Shown: in pieces, positions 32,516-43,138 of the stretch | Position numbering within the stretch: the first letter of the stretch is position 1 | Layout of the letters: each line of letters starts with the position of its first letter | NCBI RefSeq assembly: GCF_024362695.1 | Contig: NW_026063279.1 | Span: 62,001 to 126,000 of the forward strand | Source: Pectinophora gossypiella | Taxonomy: Eukaryota; Arthropoda; Insecta; Lepidoptera; Gelechiidae | Length of the DNA stretch: 64,000 nucleotides | Direction of reading: 5' to 3' | The notes under the pieces: generated by a model | Seen by the model: the letters and a program-made list of their open reading frames with translations, nothing else | What the model was told of the DNA's origin: nothing | The model's database searches: none | Position numbers and translations under genes: made by a program

Positions 32516-32972
32516 AGAAAGGTTAAAAAATGCTTAATTTTATTATTTTTAAATGAAGTTACAGTATAAAGAGCTCAGTTAAATAATGAATTGTTATTAA
32601 TTTCTAGATTATTAGTTTATGATTTGGTTTGATATTTTAGGAAAATACGATCAGTTTCGAAAATTTAAACAAAATTTAAAAATTACAACAGAAATACGCC
32701 GTGAAACGTCCGCCTGGAAAATTCAACAGAAAACTACCTACGAAAGATTTGAACCATCCAAGAATAGTGAAAAGTTCGCCCGCAAAATTCAATATTTGAC
32801 ACGACCATCAACGACGTCTGCCCTCACGCATCTGCCGCGTTCCGGTTGCTCACTCGAGTATCTGCCCCCCCTCCGCACCTCGCCACCGCTGTCGCCGCCC
32901 CACAAACGCCGCCGCGGCCGCGACGTTTCTTGGTTGCCACTACCGCGAGCTATAAATTTCAAGCCTCTAACT
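32516..32972. other. Unassigned segment inside the Helitron
   Basis: Between the Helitron 3' end and the gag-only element there are about 450 bases that do not match the other Helitron copy. The sequence is rich in AAAATTT-type stretches and then becomes GC-rich near 32820-32940. I see no supported gene. Confidence 0.35.
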
Positions 32973-32985
32973 CGCTTCCCGTTCC

Positions 32986-35264
32986 GGATCGCTCTGTCCA
33001 GTCGCATGCGCACGGAAACCGCTTTACTCGTCCAACTACAATCTGCTGCCTGACGATAAGAAGCTGGGGGGGTACTTTTATTTTAAAAGTACCCACCATA
33101 TCCACGGTTCCAAAAGGTAACACCGTTATCGCTCCCATCCACCCCCGGCCTCCCACCAGCGGGTCTCACCGGGGAGGGAGTGATAGCGTGTGCGCTGCCT
33201 GGCGGACCGCTTGGCTTCGCGCAACTGGACGGTTACGTCACATCGCGCCCACATCTAAACGGGGTGAGCAGAGCAAGAATGGCTCCCCCAATCGCCGCCG
33301 GAGTGACGAAGCGCAGGGCGCGTATCTTCGTACGCACCCGCGCCGTAACGACGCCCATCGCCGCCCAAATACCGCCGCCCCCGCCGCGCCTTACCGGCCT
33401 AGGCACGAAGATGTCCCCCTTCCCGCTGCCCCTGCCCCAACTCCCGGGAGCAGGAGTTGCTGCAAGGACCCAAACGCCGCCCGAACATCAGCGACACCCA
33501 CCGCAGCCCGCGGTGAGGACCACGCCGCCTGTCGCACTCTCCATGCCCTCACTGGACATGGAGACAACACCTCCGCGTTCATACGCGGCGGTGTTAAACA
33601 CCAATCCATCATCGCCGCCGCACGCGCCGCCGCACGCGCCCCCGCGCTCGATCTTTTCGACGACGCCGACCCCACCGAAGCCTGCACGCCCCCAGCCGCC
33701 GCTCGCCCCTGCGAGCAAGAAGCTGCCGCCGATAGTGGTAGACCAGCTACCCAATTGGCCGCACCATCTCCGCCAACTGCGGGAAATGCTGGGCCACGTC
33801 CCCAACGCGCGCCCGTACGGGAAGGGTATTCGCTTCCTGGCGAAGACCGAAGAGGAGTACCGGCTCTACCAGCGCTACCTTGCCAGCCTGGAGAGAGCGT
33901 CGGGACTCTCTTGGTTCGCCTACGCCCCCCCGGCGGAGCGCGCCTTGAAGCTGGCCATTAAGGGCCTGCCAGTAGACACCGACGTAGCCGCCCTAGAAGA
34001 GGAGCTGCGTAACCGCGGCTACGAGCCGACCTTCATCCGGCCCATCCAGGCTCGAGAGGGGAGACCGGGCTGCATCTTCTTCACGGAGATCCGTAGAACG
34101 CTGGGATTCCAGCGAATCTACGAAATCTCCGAGCTCCTCTGCATGCCCGGCGTCAAAGTCGAGGCGTGGAGGGGAAGGAGAGGTGCAGCTCAGTGCCACC
34201 GCTGCCAGCAATTCAGGCATAGCAGCCACAATTGCCACCGTCCCGCTGTCTGCGTTCGCTGTGGCGAGAGCCACACGGCGAAAGAGTGTCCGCGCCCCCG
34301 GGACGACCCGGCAACATGCTGCAACTGCGGGGGACCACACCCAGCAAACAGCCCCTCCTGCCCGGTGAAGATGCGTGAGCTGCGCAACACCAGGGCGGGC
34401 ACCGCTCCCACGACCGTGAGAAGACCGATGCCACCAGCAGTCTCCATCGTGGACCCCGGTAGTGAGCCGTCTGCGCAGGGCTCACTCATGGCCGCGGCAA
34501 ATGGCCCAGATGGGCCCAAGCCGAAACGCCCACGACACCGCAGGAGAGCGAACCCTGCTCCCACCGCTACCACCACTGCCGAGCCCATCGCCGTGGAACC
34601 AGTCCCCCAGCAACCCTCTACATCAGAGACAGCAGCCGCCGCCCCTCCCAAGGGGAAGAAGGCGAGGCCCCGAGCGGAGGCTCCCCCAGCTCCCTCCAGT
34701 GAGAAGCTGGAAGTCCTGGAGGAGACCATGCAGTTGCTGCATAATATCTTGGCCGCCATCCGCACGCAGACTGACCCAGTGCCCATCATCGTGGGAGGCC
34801 TGGCATCGCTGCTAGGCCAACTCACCGGTGGGCACTGAAGCACCAACACCGGACTGGACCGGGGCTGCCCACATCCACTACTCCCCGTCGAGTAGTTAGG
34901 ATTGTGGCCACCCCCCGGGGGATGAGTTGACGCTTCCAGTGGCAGTGGAAGCAGTCCTCTCCCCCCCTCCAGCCGACTCGACACCAGCTGCCCCGGCGAC
35001 GGAGCAGCTTCACCGGACCAGACACCACCGCTAGCTGACGGGCGCTCACTGGGCCTCCCCCAACGGGGAACCACCCGGTGGGCTCGACCTCGCTAGCGGC
35101 ACCTCGGACTGACACTCCATCGGGCTCACGGAGGGGCGTTCTCGCCCGCCGTGTCCCAACCCCGTGCCACGCCCGTTTCTGCGGGCGGCGACTGCCGCCA
35201 CATTAGAGGGGCTACGCCCCGTGAATGTCTCCCCGTCGCGGGCGAAGAAGAAGAAACCACACGG
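32986..35264 (+). mobile_element. Gag-only (half-LINE) retroposon, 2.3 kb, GC-rich
   Basis: The 13 bases CGCTTCCCGTTCC flank the segment at 32973-32985 and 35265-35277. The interior is strikingly GC-rich compared with the AT-rich Helitron around it. It has a leader, one long ORF1-type gag gene, a GC-rich 3' UTR and a (GAA)n-like tail, GGCGAAGAAGAAGAAA, near its end. There is no reverse transcriptase, so it must have been copied by another element's enzyme. Confidence 0.85.
33279..34838 (+). CDS. LINE-type Gag with zinc knuckles, 519 residues, intact
   Basis: The ATG at 33279 is chosen as the first methionine; the frame is open further upstream. The N-terminal 150 residues are Pro/Ala-rich. 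Around residues 155-290 is a PRE-type domain as in Jockey/R1-clade Gags (LPNWPHHLRQLREM, RALKLAIKGLPVDTD). Three CCHC knuckles follow: CHRCQQFRHSSHNC, CVRCGESHTAKEC and CCNCGGPHPANSPSC. A Lys/Arg-rich region comes next, then a predicted helix at the end (LEVLEETMQLLHNILAAI). It would bind element RNA. GC-rich codon use differs from its neighbours. No ORF2 follows. Confidence 0.88.
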   Translation: MAPPIAAGVTKRRARIFVRTRAVTTPIAAQIPPPPPRLTGLGTKMSPFPLPLPQLPGAGVAARTQTPPEHQRHPPQPAVRTTPPVALSMPSLDMETTPPRSYAAVLNTNPSSPPHAPPHAPPRSIFSTTPTPPKPARPQPPLAPASKKLPPIVVDQLPNWPHHLRQLREMLGHVPNARPYGKGIRFLAKTEEEYRLYQRYLASLERASGLSWFAYAPPAERALKLAIKGLPVDTDVAALEEELRNRGYEPTFIRPIQAREGRPGCIFFTEIRRTLGFQRIYEISELLCMPGVKVEAWRGRRGAAQCHRCQQFRHSSHNCHRPAVCVRCGESHTAKECPRPRDDPATCCNCGGPHPANSPSCPVKMRELRNTRAGTAPTTVRRPMPPAVSIVDPGSEPSAQGSLMAAANGPDGPKPKRPRHRRRANPAPTATTTAEPIAVEPVPQQPSTSETAAAAPPKGKKARPRAEAPPAPSSEKLEVLEETMQLLHNILAAIRTQTDPVPIIVGGLASLLGQLTGGH

Positions 35265-35441
35265 CGCTTCCCGTTCCCAGGGAAATTTTTAACTTTGCAT
35301 TCACTAAGGTATATAATATATGCATGTCAAATTTCAAGCATCTAACTAATGCAGTTTAGATTTTTTCATACAATTTTTACCCGCCAATTCCCATTTTTCA
35401 AAATACAGCCATAACTAAAATTTATATTTACTAAGGTATGC

Positions 35442-36790
35442 TACACGCTGGTCAATTACCTGCAGGAATTTGTCACTCGGACATAATACTTTTACATAAA
35501 AAAGGTGACAAATCCGACATTAATAACTACAGGCCAATCAGTCTTGTCTCACATCTGTACAAGACCTTCATTAAAATTGACGAAAATCGTATAGCCAGCA
35601 CCCTCGACAGAGCTCAACCCCCAGAACAAGCAGGCTTCAGACCGGGTCTCTCAACAACGGACCACCTTCACGCCCTTAACCAAATTTTAGAAAAACACCA
35701 CGAATTTCAACTTCCTCTCTACCTTGCTTTCGTGGATTATTCAAAGGAATTCGACAGTGTGAATCACCAGTCCATGATTGAGGCCTTGCGACGGCAAGGT
35801 ATCGACCCAACCTACATACACCTTATTCACAATATTTACAATAGTAGCACAGCAGCCATAAAACTCCAAACATCAGGTTCAGTATTTAATATAAGCAGGG
35901 GCGTGAAGCAGGGCGATCCTCTTTCTCCTAAGTTGTTTAATAGCACTTTGGAAGAAATGTTTCGGCAGTTAGTGCCTGTCTGGGAGGACTGCGGTATTAC
36001 AGTCGGCGAGTTGAAGCTAACCAATCTTCGTTTCGCCGACGATATCATTTTATTTTCCACGTCAGCTCTCGAATTGCAACGGATGCTACAAGACCTTAGT
36101 ACAGCAAGCCTTGGGGTTGGACTGAGGATGAACATGTCGAAGACCAAGCTAATGACCAATACCACAGAGCACAGGATAGAAGTAGATGGTGAAAGTATTG
36201 CATATGTCCAGGAATTTGTCTATCTGGGCCAAGTAGTCTCTTTCCAGACCAGACAGGAGAAAGAAGTCGAAAGACGAATTGAAAATGCCTGGAAGAGCTA
36301 CTGGTCCATGAGAGACATGATGAAGGGTGATCTTCCGCTATCCTTAAAGCGCAGATTCATGGACGTGTGCATTTTTCCCATTCTCACCTACAGCGCTCAG
36401 ACTTGGTCTTTGACTGACATCCAAAAGTCCAAACTCAAGGTTTGCCAGAGAGGTATGGAACGCAGCATCCTCGGTGTTAAATTGATCGATCGGATCCGAA
36501 ACACCACGCTGCGTTCCAAAACAAAAATAGCAGACGTAGCGAGAAAGGCTGCCTGCTTGAAATGGGACTGGGCTGGACATGTTGCCCGAATGCCCGATGA
36601 CCTCTGGGCCAAAAAAGCTACAGAGTGGGTTCCTGCAAGTGCTGTTAGACGTCGGGGAAGGCCACGGAAAAGATGGCGCGACGAGTTAGACCGCTTCTCG
36701 AAACGGTGGCGCGAGCAAGCTGGGGACAGGGAGGAGTGGAAGAAGGGAAGAGAGGCCTTTGCCCTGCAGTGGGACATTGAGGGCTATTAA
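35442..36790 (+). pseudogene. RTE-like reverse transcriptase, N-terminally truncated
   Basis: The frame is open from the insertion border to the stop. RT blocks in order are LLHKKGDKSDINNYRPISL, QAGFRPGLST, LAFVDYSKEFDSVNH (usually KAFD), GVKQGDPLSPKLFN, and the active site LRFADDIILFS near 36030. The RTE-type C-terminus follows: QTWSLT, WAGHVARM and RRRGRPRKRWRDEL. No stop or frameshift is visible, so the copy is fairly young, but it lacks endonuclease and the RT start and cannot move itself. Confidence 0.88.
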
Positions 36791-36802
36791 TAATAATAAT
36801 AA
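35442..36802 (+). mobile_element. 5'-truncated RTE-like LINE with 10-bp target duplication
   Basis: TAAGGTATGC occurs at 35432-35441 and 36803-36812. The 3' end is (TAA)n directly after the stop codon, as in RTE elements. The 5' end begins in the RT fingers. It is inserted in the Helitron, near the gag-only element. Confidence 0.9.
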
Positions 36803-36812
36803 TAAGGTATGC

Positions 36813-37567
36813 ATGCATGCTTTTATTCGTAGCATGCATGCTAGATTGAAAACATCTATCTTACGCGGTTTAGATTTTATCATACAAATGTTTTTTCCCG
36901 CTAACTCCCGTTCCCGTGGGAATTTTGCAATATCCAGTTGCAACTAAGCTTTAAGTTAACTATGGTACCTGCATGCCAAATTTCAAGCGTCTAACTTAAG
37001 CGGTTTAGAATTTTTATACAAAAGGGTTTTCCCGCTAATTCCTGTTCCCGTGGGAATTTCGAGAATTCCTTTCTTAGTGCACCTCTACGGTACCTAAGCT
37101 ACGTCCCTTCCTAATTTCAAGTGTATACGTTTAGCCGTTTAGGCTGTGCGTTATGTCAGTCATTCAGTCAGTCAGTTTCTCCTTTTATATATTTAGATAT
37201 TTCCGTCATACATGATTTCTATGTAACTTTAACCATTAAGGCTGCTCACGCGACGGAAGCTTAAAAAATGGAGTAACTTCTCCCGTTTTCCCAAAATTTC
37301 CCTTCACTACTCTGCTCCTATTGATTGTAGCGTGATGAAAAGTATACTATAACCTGCCCAGGAGTATGAAGAATAATTGTACCAAGTTTCATTAAAATCC
37401 GTCCAGTAGTTTTTGTTTCTATAAGGAACATACAGACAGACAGACAAAAATTTTACTGATTTAATTTTTGGCATCAGTATCGATCACTAATCACCCCGTG
37501 ATAGTTATTTTGAAAATATATTTAATGTACTGAATTGACCTCTCTACAGATTTATTATAAGTATAGA
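36813..37567 (-). other. 5' arm of the minus-strand Helitron
   Basis: Noncoding sequence carrying two to three degenerate copies of the 134-bp unit that forms a long array in the other Helitron (motifs TTCCCGTGGGAA, TGCATGCCAAATTTCAAGC, TTAGTGCACCTCTACGGTACC). A CAGACAGACAGACA run at 37432-37446 corresponds to the TCTG run of the other copy. Confidence 0.75.
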
Positions 37568-38828
37568 GTCCCAAAAAATTTTCTGCTAAATTCTTTGACA
37601 TTTTTATTAATAATTTTCATGATATTCTTGCTATTCTCACTTATTCAACTAATAAAATGACTATCGTTTGTGGGGACTTCAATAAAAACATATTAATAAA
37701 AGATAAACAATCCATAGATCCATAGACAAACAATCGATTGTTGGCTAAATTGGAAAGGTATGGTATTAGAGGTAAGGCATTTTTATGGATTCAGAGTTAT
37801 ATCAAAAATAGAAGTCAATGTGTAGAAATATCAAGATTAACGAATCGATCGAATCCTGGATCGCGAGCACCATTTACTAAAATGTGTTGTCACAGTTACT
37901 TCACAATGGATCTGGAGTTCCTCTGGGTAGTGTTCTTGGCCCATTATTGTTTTTAATATATATCAATGACTTGCCAGATGAGACGCCACATAAATGCTTT
38001 CTTTTTGCTGACGACACAAGTCTACTCGTAAAATCGCATAGCACTTATTTCAGGATGATATTAACATTGCAATAGAAAATGTAATTAATTGGCTCAAGTT
38101 AAATAATCTTAAAGTTAATATTGATAAGACTAATATAATGCATTTTTTATCCTACAGAACATCACCTCTCTCTTTACATGTAAGTTACAATAATAACCGA
38201 TTAAGTGAAGTTAACAATATTAAATTTTTGGGATTAAATTTGGACAAGCATCTTAATTGGAAAACCCATGTTGATTCTGTTTGCAAAAGGTTGGACCGTT
38301 TCGTTTTTGCTCTGCGTAAATTGAAACAGACAGTGTCATGCGAGGCGGCACTAACTGCGTATTATGGCTATGTTTAGTCCATACTAAGTTATGGTTTCAT
38401 TCTTTGGGGCAATTCTGTAGAGGTTAATAGAGTATTCTTCCTACAAAAGAAATGTGTGCGTGCTTTGGCAAATGCTCGATTTATGGACAGTTGCAGGCCT
38501 CTTTTCAAAAAGTTTAGGATCTTGCCCTTGCCATGCATATTCATTAAGGATATATGCTTATTTGTAATGTAATCAACATATATTCCAACTCCGTAGAGAA
38601 CGTACAAACAGACATGTTAGAGCACAGTATAAAGACATGCTATATCAGCCCCCTTCCAGGTGTTTCATTTATGAAAAAAATGTTTTTAACTTATGTATTT
38701 TAATATATAATAAACTACCGGATTGTCTGAAGTCATTGAAAGGAAGCTGTTTTAAGAAAACATTGACAAATTGGTTTTTGGAGAATTGTTTTTATGATTT
38801 AAATGATTACTTGTCTTTTAAAACGTAA
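37568..38828 (+). pseudogene. LINE ORF2 second part with internal deletion
   Basis: It starts with the last endonuclease blocks (KMTIVCGDFN near 37655), then near 37735 jumps to mid-RT, so the first RT blocks are missing. The retained RT has GVPLGSVLGPLLFLIYINDLP, the active site FLFADDTSLLV near 38000, and KFLGLNLDKHLNW. Several frameshifts and a TAG at about 38376 follow. The end is a C-terminal helix set with LCILIYNKLPDCLKSL and LNDYLSFKT. The gene is dead. Confidence 0.8.
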
Positions 38829-38976
38829 AATTTTAAATTTATTATAATTAGAAGTTTTTGTGTTCAAATTGTTAAAATATTTGCATGCCTAGTTAAGGTT
38901 GAATACTTTGACATTCTGTAATACTATACCATCTTTTGTAAATTATATTCTGGCAAATAAAAAAAAAAATTGATTG

Positions 38977-41465
38977 ATAGAATTTCTAAATTTACTCACA
39001 AGTTATAATCTCAAATTATCTATAAATGAACTTACACGTCTTAAAAGTGGCACGTGTATCGACAACATAGCGCATAATTTACTTGGCAGCAGAAGTGAAG
39101 TTCATGAATTTGCTATAATATATCGGATCACACCGCTCAACTTTTAAATTGTCCAGTTAAAAAAACATGCAGGTTTAGTTTCTGGTACACAATAAAACGT
39201 ATCTACTCTCAGGCCAACATGAACAAATTCGCTGGATGTCTCGATAAACTTAGTATTAATGACGTGTACGAAGTTGCTGATCCCAATGAGACCTTCAACA
39301 CATTCTATGATAACTTTAGGCTGTTTTATGATTTATGTTTTCCGATCATTAGGATAAAATGCTCAACCAGGGTAAAACCTAAATGGTTAACGCGGGGCAT
39401 TAATCTTTCGAACGCCGGAACGCGGATCTCGACCAGACACAATGTAAAATCTATTGTGTCTGGTATCTCGGCATATGAGAGGTTAAGCTGTGTAGTAAAC
39501 GAAAAAGGGAAATGCTATGGAAGTACAGATCATCTGGTGATACTAAAGATAAATCGGTATTCCAAGCTTATTCAAAGAGACTAAAAAAAATCATTAATCT
39601 TACAAAAATGTGTCAAAATAATCATTACATTACTAATTCTAATAATAAATCCACATCGACATGGCAAATCATCAAGAATTCTAGAGCCAATTATCCAAAA
39701 GAAGGTATTATACAATTAAAAGATGACGAGAATAATATAATAACGAATCCAAAACATATTGCACAAAAATTTAATGACTTCTTTATCGACCAGGTTAACC
39801 GCTTAATAATGATGATGGGAAACGAAACAACACGTGCACATTTAATACTTTGACATCTATGTTCATGCAACCTACTAGCCCTGATGAAATACACCAGGTT
39901 ATAATTATCCTAAATAATACCAACAGTACCGGCTATGACGACGTAAACACGAAAGTGGTCAAGTTTGTCTTAACGATCCTAGCACCTGTGTTATCTCACA
40001 TCATCAACCTTAGTATTGAATATGGAATATTTCCCGACAAGTTAAAAAAATCTATAATAAAGCCGGTCTTTAAAAAAGAAGATAAATATGACATTAGAAA
40101 CTATAGGCCAGTTGCACTCATTCCCATAATGTCAAAAGTCTTTGAAAAAATAATATATAGCCAAACAAAATTCTGACACATGAACAGAAGGGATTTAGGA
40201 AAAACATTACAATTGACATAGCAATATACAGCTTCCTTAAAATAATTTATAAAAGAATGGACAAAAGATTACCTGTTTATGCAATGTTGATGGATATGAC
40301 TAAGGCATTTGACTACGTAGATCACAACATATTACTACATAAATACATACACACACACACATATGGTACATACATACACATATGATACATTATATGGTAT
40401 AAGAGGAAACGTGCATAATAAGAACATATCTGGCTGGCAGGACTCAGATCAGAAACATAAATAAAATATGTCCCGAAACAAAAACAGAAGTAATATATTC
40501 ATCTGACTCTAGGTTAGTATCTTACGGGGTCCCGCAAGGTAGCGTCCTCGGACCGCTTCTATTTTTAATATATATATAAATGACATGCCAAATTCGACAA
40601 ATCATCCAATAGTACTGTTTGCGGATGACAGCACAATTATTGATAATGAGAAAATTAACATAAACAATAGTTTAATAAATGTAATTGACTGGCTGAAGTC
40701 TAACAATTTAGTAATTAATTTAAATAAAACAAAAATAATGTCATTTAGACAACGACAAATAAAACAAATGGACATAAATATTCAATATGACGGTATACAA
40801 ATAAATGAAACAAAGGTGACGAAATTTCTGGGCATACATATCGATAGTAATATTTGTTGGAATACACAATTGGCAAGAGTTCATAAGAAACTACTTAAGT
40901 CCTCCTATGCGCTTTATAATATGCTGACGAAGGTTGTAAATCGTAAAGCAACACTAGCGGCATACCATGGCTACGTCTCATCAACCCTGAGGTATGGAAT
41001 CATATTTTGGGGGAATGCTTCTGGGAATGACTGTATATTTAAAGCACAAAAACGATGCATACGAGCTATTTGCGGATTAAAACAAACAGATATTTTAAAG
41101 AGCTGAACATATTGACATTCCCGTCGATGTATATCTACGAAACAGCAGTGTTTGTTCGGCGTAATCTGCATCTTTTCACCTTTGTAAGCAGCGCACGGCG
41201 CGCGGCGTCGCGATCAACTGAACCGCCTGCAAAGTTTTAAAACAGCTCTTTTTGGTAAAAGTGTATTTGGTATAGCAACAAAGATTTATAACAAAATACC
41301 AAAACCTATACGTGACTTCAATAATATTAATATATTCAAAAAACAATTTATGCAAATGTTAGAACATTGTCCAGGCCAGATTCTGCACCCCACAGGCATA
41401 AGTAACTGAATTGAATGAAAAACGTATTATTCTCTAAGTGATTATTTTGATGACAAATTATAATT
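38977..41465 (+). pseudogene. LINE ORF2 fragment, endonuclease end to C-terminus
   Basis: Reading begins inside the endonuclease (LLTSYNLKLSINELTRLKSG, TCIDNI). It passes a long linker (SNNKSTSTWQIIKNSR), RT blocks (NNTNSTGYDDVNTKV, IIKPVFKKED, NYRPVALIP, MDMTKAFDYVDH, YGVPQGSVLGPLLFLIYIND, active site LFADDSTII near 40620) and a C-terminal domain ending YSLSDYFDDK near 41460. At least five frameshifts are needed, and an (AC/AT)n run at about 40350-40385 interrupts RT. DIRS sequence begins soon after the stop. Confidence 0.8.
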
Positions 41466-41496
41466 ATTTAGTTCTACTTACTTGATTTTCAATCCT

Positions 41497-41537
41497 TATT
41501 ATGTGTTCCGTTTGACGTCCGAAATCCATTACGAGAG
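41497..41537 (+). repeat. Left inverted terminal repeat of DIRS element
   Basis: It starts TATTATGTGTTCCGTTTGAC and ends CATTACGAGAG. The reverse complement occurs at 57817-57857 with three mismatches, all transitions. Confidence 0.75.
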
Positions 41538-41825
41538 AGTACATCGTGTCTTTCTTGCGTTCAGCCGTTAGATGTCGTTAAATATCCGTCACGTGACTGC
41601 GCTGCAGCAGCGCCCTCGGTGCTCTTTTCTATGAACTAAGTTTGGAATTTTGACAAGCCGCCATATTCACTGTTGCGTCGTGTTTTGAATCGAGCGCAAG
41701 GCCGTTAATGTTTTAAAAGTTTTCACAGCTAAAATTTAATATTTTCATAGAACTTTTGAGATTAAAGTAAAAAGTTCTGTTTAAACTAAAATTTGTGAGA
41801 GTATTTCCGTCACGTGAGTTTGTGT

Positions 41826-42304
41826 ATGATGAATTCCGCGAGTGAAACCGCGGAAATGGACTCGCCGCCGCCGCCGCGTAAACGATCACGCTCGTCATCA
41901 TCAAGTTCATCGACCAAGGATTCTTCGTCGGAATCGGAGGGTACGTTGCCCAGGAAAAGGGCACGGACGAATCGTTCCTCTTCACGAGAATCGGAACTGG
42001 ATCGCAGGTTTGAGCAATTGTCTCAACAACTGGTGAGTCATGTAAACAATATTCTCAGTGCTACTATTTCGTCTTTCTACCCTGCATTACGTAGTGTTTA
42101 TACAAATGAACCCCCGACTATGCTTGAGACATCACCGTCCACCTCCGCGGAAAACTTTTTGCGCCCACCGCCAAAAATTAGACACCATCGCTGACCTAGT
42201 AGTTTCAGTTAAAGAACCAACGATAGCTAAAGCCAACTTCGACCGTGTTGCTAAAATTACATCTATGCAAAGATTTGACTCGCCCGACTGGAACGCCGTG
42301 CAAA
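41826..42304 (+). pseudogene. DIRS Gag, first part
   Basis: The methionine pair at 41826 opens a Pro/Ser/Arg-rich, basic head (PPPPRKRSRSSSSSSSTKD), then a helical segment (LDRRFEQLSQQLVSHVNNIL). A one-base shift near 42178 is needed to reach KLDTIADLVVSVKEPTIAKA and MQRFDSPDWNAV. There the minus-strand LINE begins. The frame resumes at 53867 with no loss of codons once one copy of the 8-base duplication is removed. Confidence 0.75.
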
Positions 42305-42751
42305 TTCAAATTCAAAAATATCTTTATTCAGTAGGTAACACAGTTACACTTTGAATCGTCAATTTTTACATAACGAACGTCTCATCCGCCTAAAACTACT
42401 GCAGCTTCTCACAACCTGTATAGCCGGGGAAAAGAAGCTGCAAGAAAAACCTCGGCACAGGGCCCTAGACGTTCTTTAAAAAAAATAAAAATAAACATAA
42501 AATATTGATATACAATTGAGTAATTTAGCTGCCTAATATCAGTTCTCAGACAGTTAATCTCATGCATTCATATCTTCTAAATAATCACTAACTTTATAAT
42601 AACCTTTTTTGTAAAGTTTTTGTTTAACTACTGTCTTAAAGCAGTTGAAAGGCAAATTCTGAATGTCAATGGAAATCTTATTGTAAAAACGTATACATTG
42701 CCCCTTAAACGATTTAGTAATCTTATGTAATCGACTGACTTGTAAAGCAAG

Positions 42752-43022
42752 TGTTAGATGAAGACTAGGCCTAGGAGGGAGTACGCGCCACACGTCACCG
42801 ACAGCTGTCAATAAAAGAAGCGAGCATGGCGCGCGGCTCACTTTTGTCGCGGCTACGGAACCGAACGGACGTTCACTGTTTTCATATTGCTTTTTACTAA
42901 ACTTGTGCTTTAAATCCTGTTTTCTAGTTCATTTGTAATTCTTTAAATTTATTTAAATTATAAGTATTTTTGCCTACGTTTGACCGTTTTTTTTTAAATA
43001 ATTATTTTCCAAATCGCTAAAA
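42752..43022 (+). repeat. 5' LTR of second Gypsy element
   Basis: It starts TGTTAGATGAAGAC and ends ATCGCTAAAA. A polyadenylation-like AATAAA is at about 42810. The 3' copy at 53507-53778 has two changes near the start, one in the middle and one extra A. Confidence 0.92.
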
Positions 43023-43029
43023 TCAGAAG

Positions 43030-43046
43030 TGGGATTCTATATCCGC
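43030..43046 (+). promoter_or_regulatory. Candidate tRNA primer-binding site
   Basis: TGGGATTCTATATCCGC begins eight bases after the 5' LTR. A TGG start is expected because it pairs with the CCA end of a tRNA. I cannot say which tRNA; matching to a tRNA set would decide. Confidence 0.35.
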
Positions 43047-43138
43047 ATCTGTTTTGGCATCCTGCTTATAGATTTCCTGATATAGAGCTTTTTTCGTTTA
43101 ATAGTGAATACGTCATTTGTTTAGTGTAGTTAAGTACA

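Larger units (their letters stand above)
32451..37567 (-). mobile_element. Helitron-like element, minus strand, with nested insertions
   Basis: Read on the minus strand it begins TCTATACTTATAATAAATC (37567 leftward) and ends with a GC-rich hairpin, GTCCGCG... type, then GCAAAAGCTAG (32451), followed by T. TC at the start and hairpin plus CTAG at the end are Helitron hallmarks. The plus-strand element at 61370-63506 has the same two ends. No Rep/helicase gene is present. A gag-only element and an RTE fragment sit inside. It interrupts the endonuclease of a LINE. Confidence 0.75.
32013..38972 (+). mobile_element. Plus-strand LINE split by a Helitron
   Basis: ORF2 endonuclease begins at 32120, is interrupted at 32450, resumes at 37568 with the last endonuclease blocks, then jumps by internal deletion to mid-RT and runs to 38828. 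It is followed by a short 3' UTR and an A-run at about 38960-38972. The short frame at about 32030-32090 may be the end of ORF1. The start is not defined. Confidence 0.75.

Noticed and set aside
32846..33961. 371-codon plus-strand frame overlapping the start of the gag-only ORF
   Set aside because: Low-complexity Ala/Pro/Arg composition from a GC-rich sequence in another register; it crosses the target duplication and has no domain.
34190..35074. 294-codon minus-strand open frame opposite the gag-only ORF
   Set aside because: It has no recognisable domain and is explained by the high GC content of the gag gene on the other strand, which has clear zinc knuckles.
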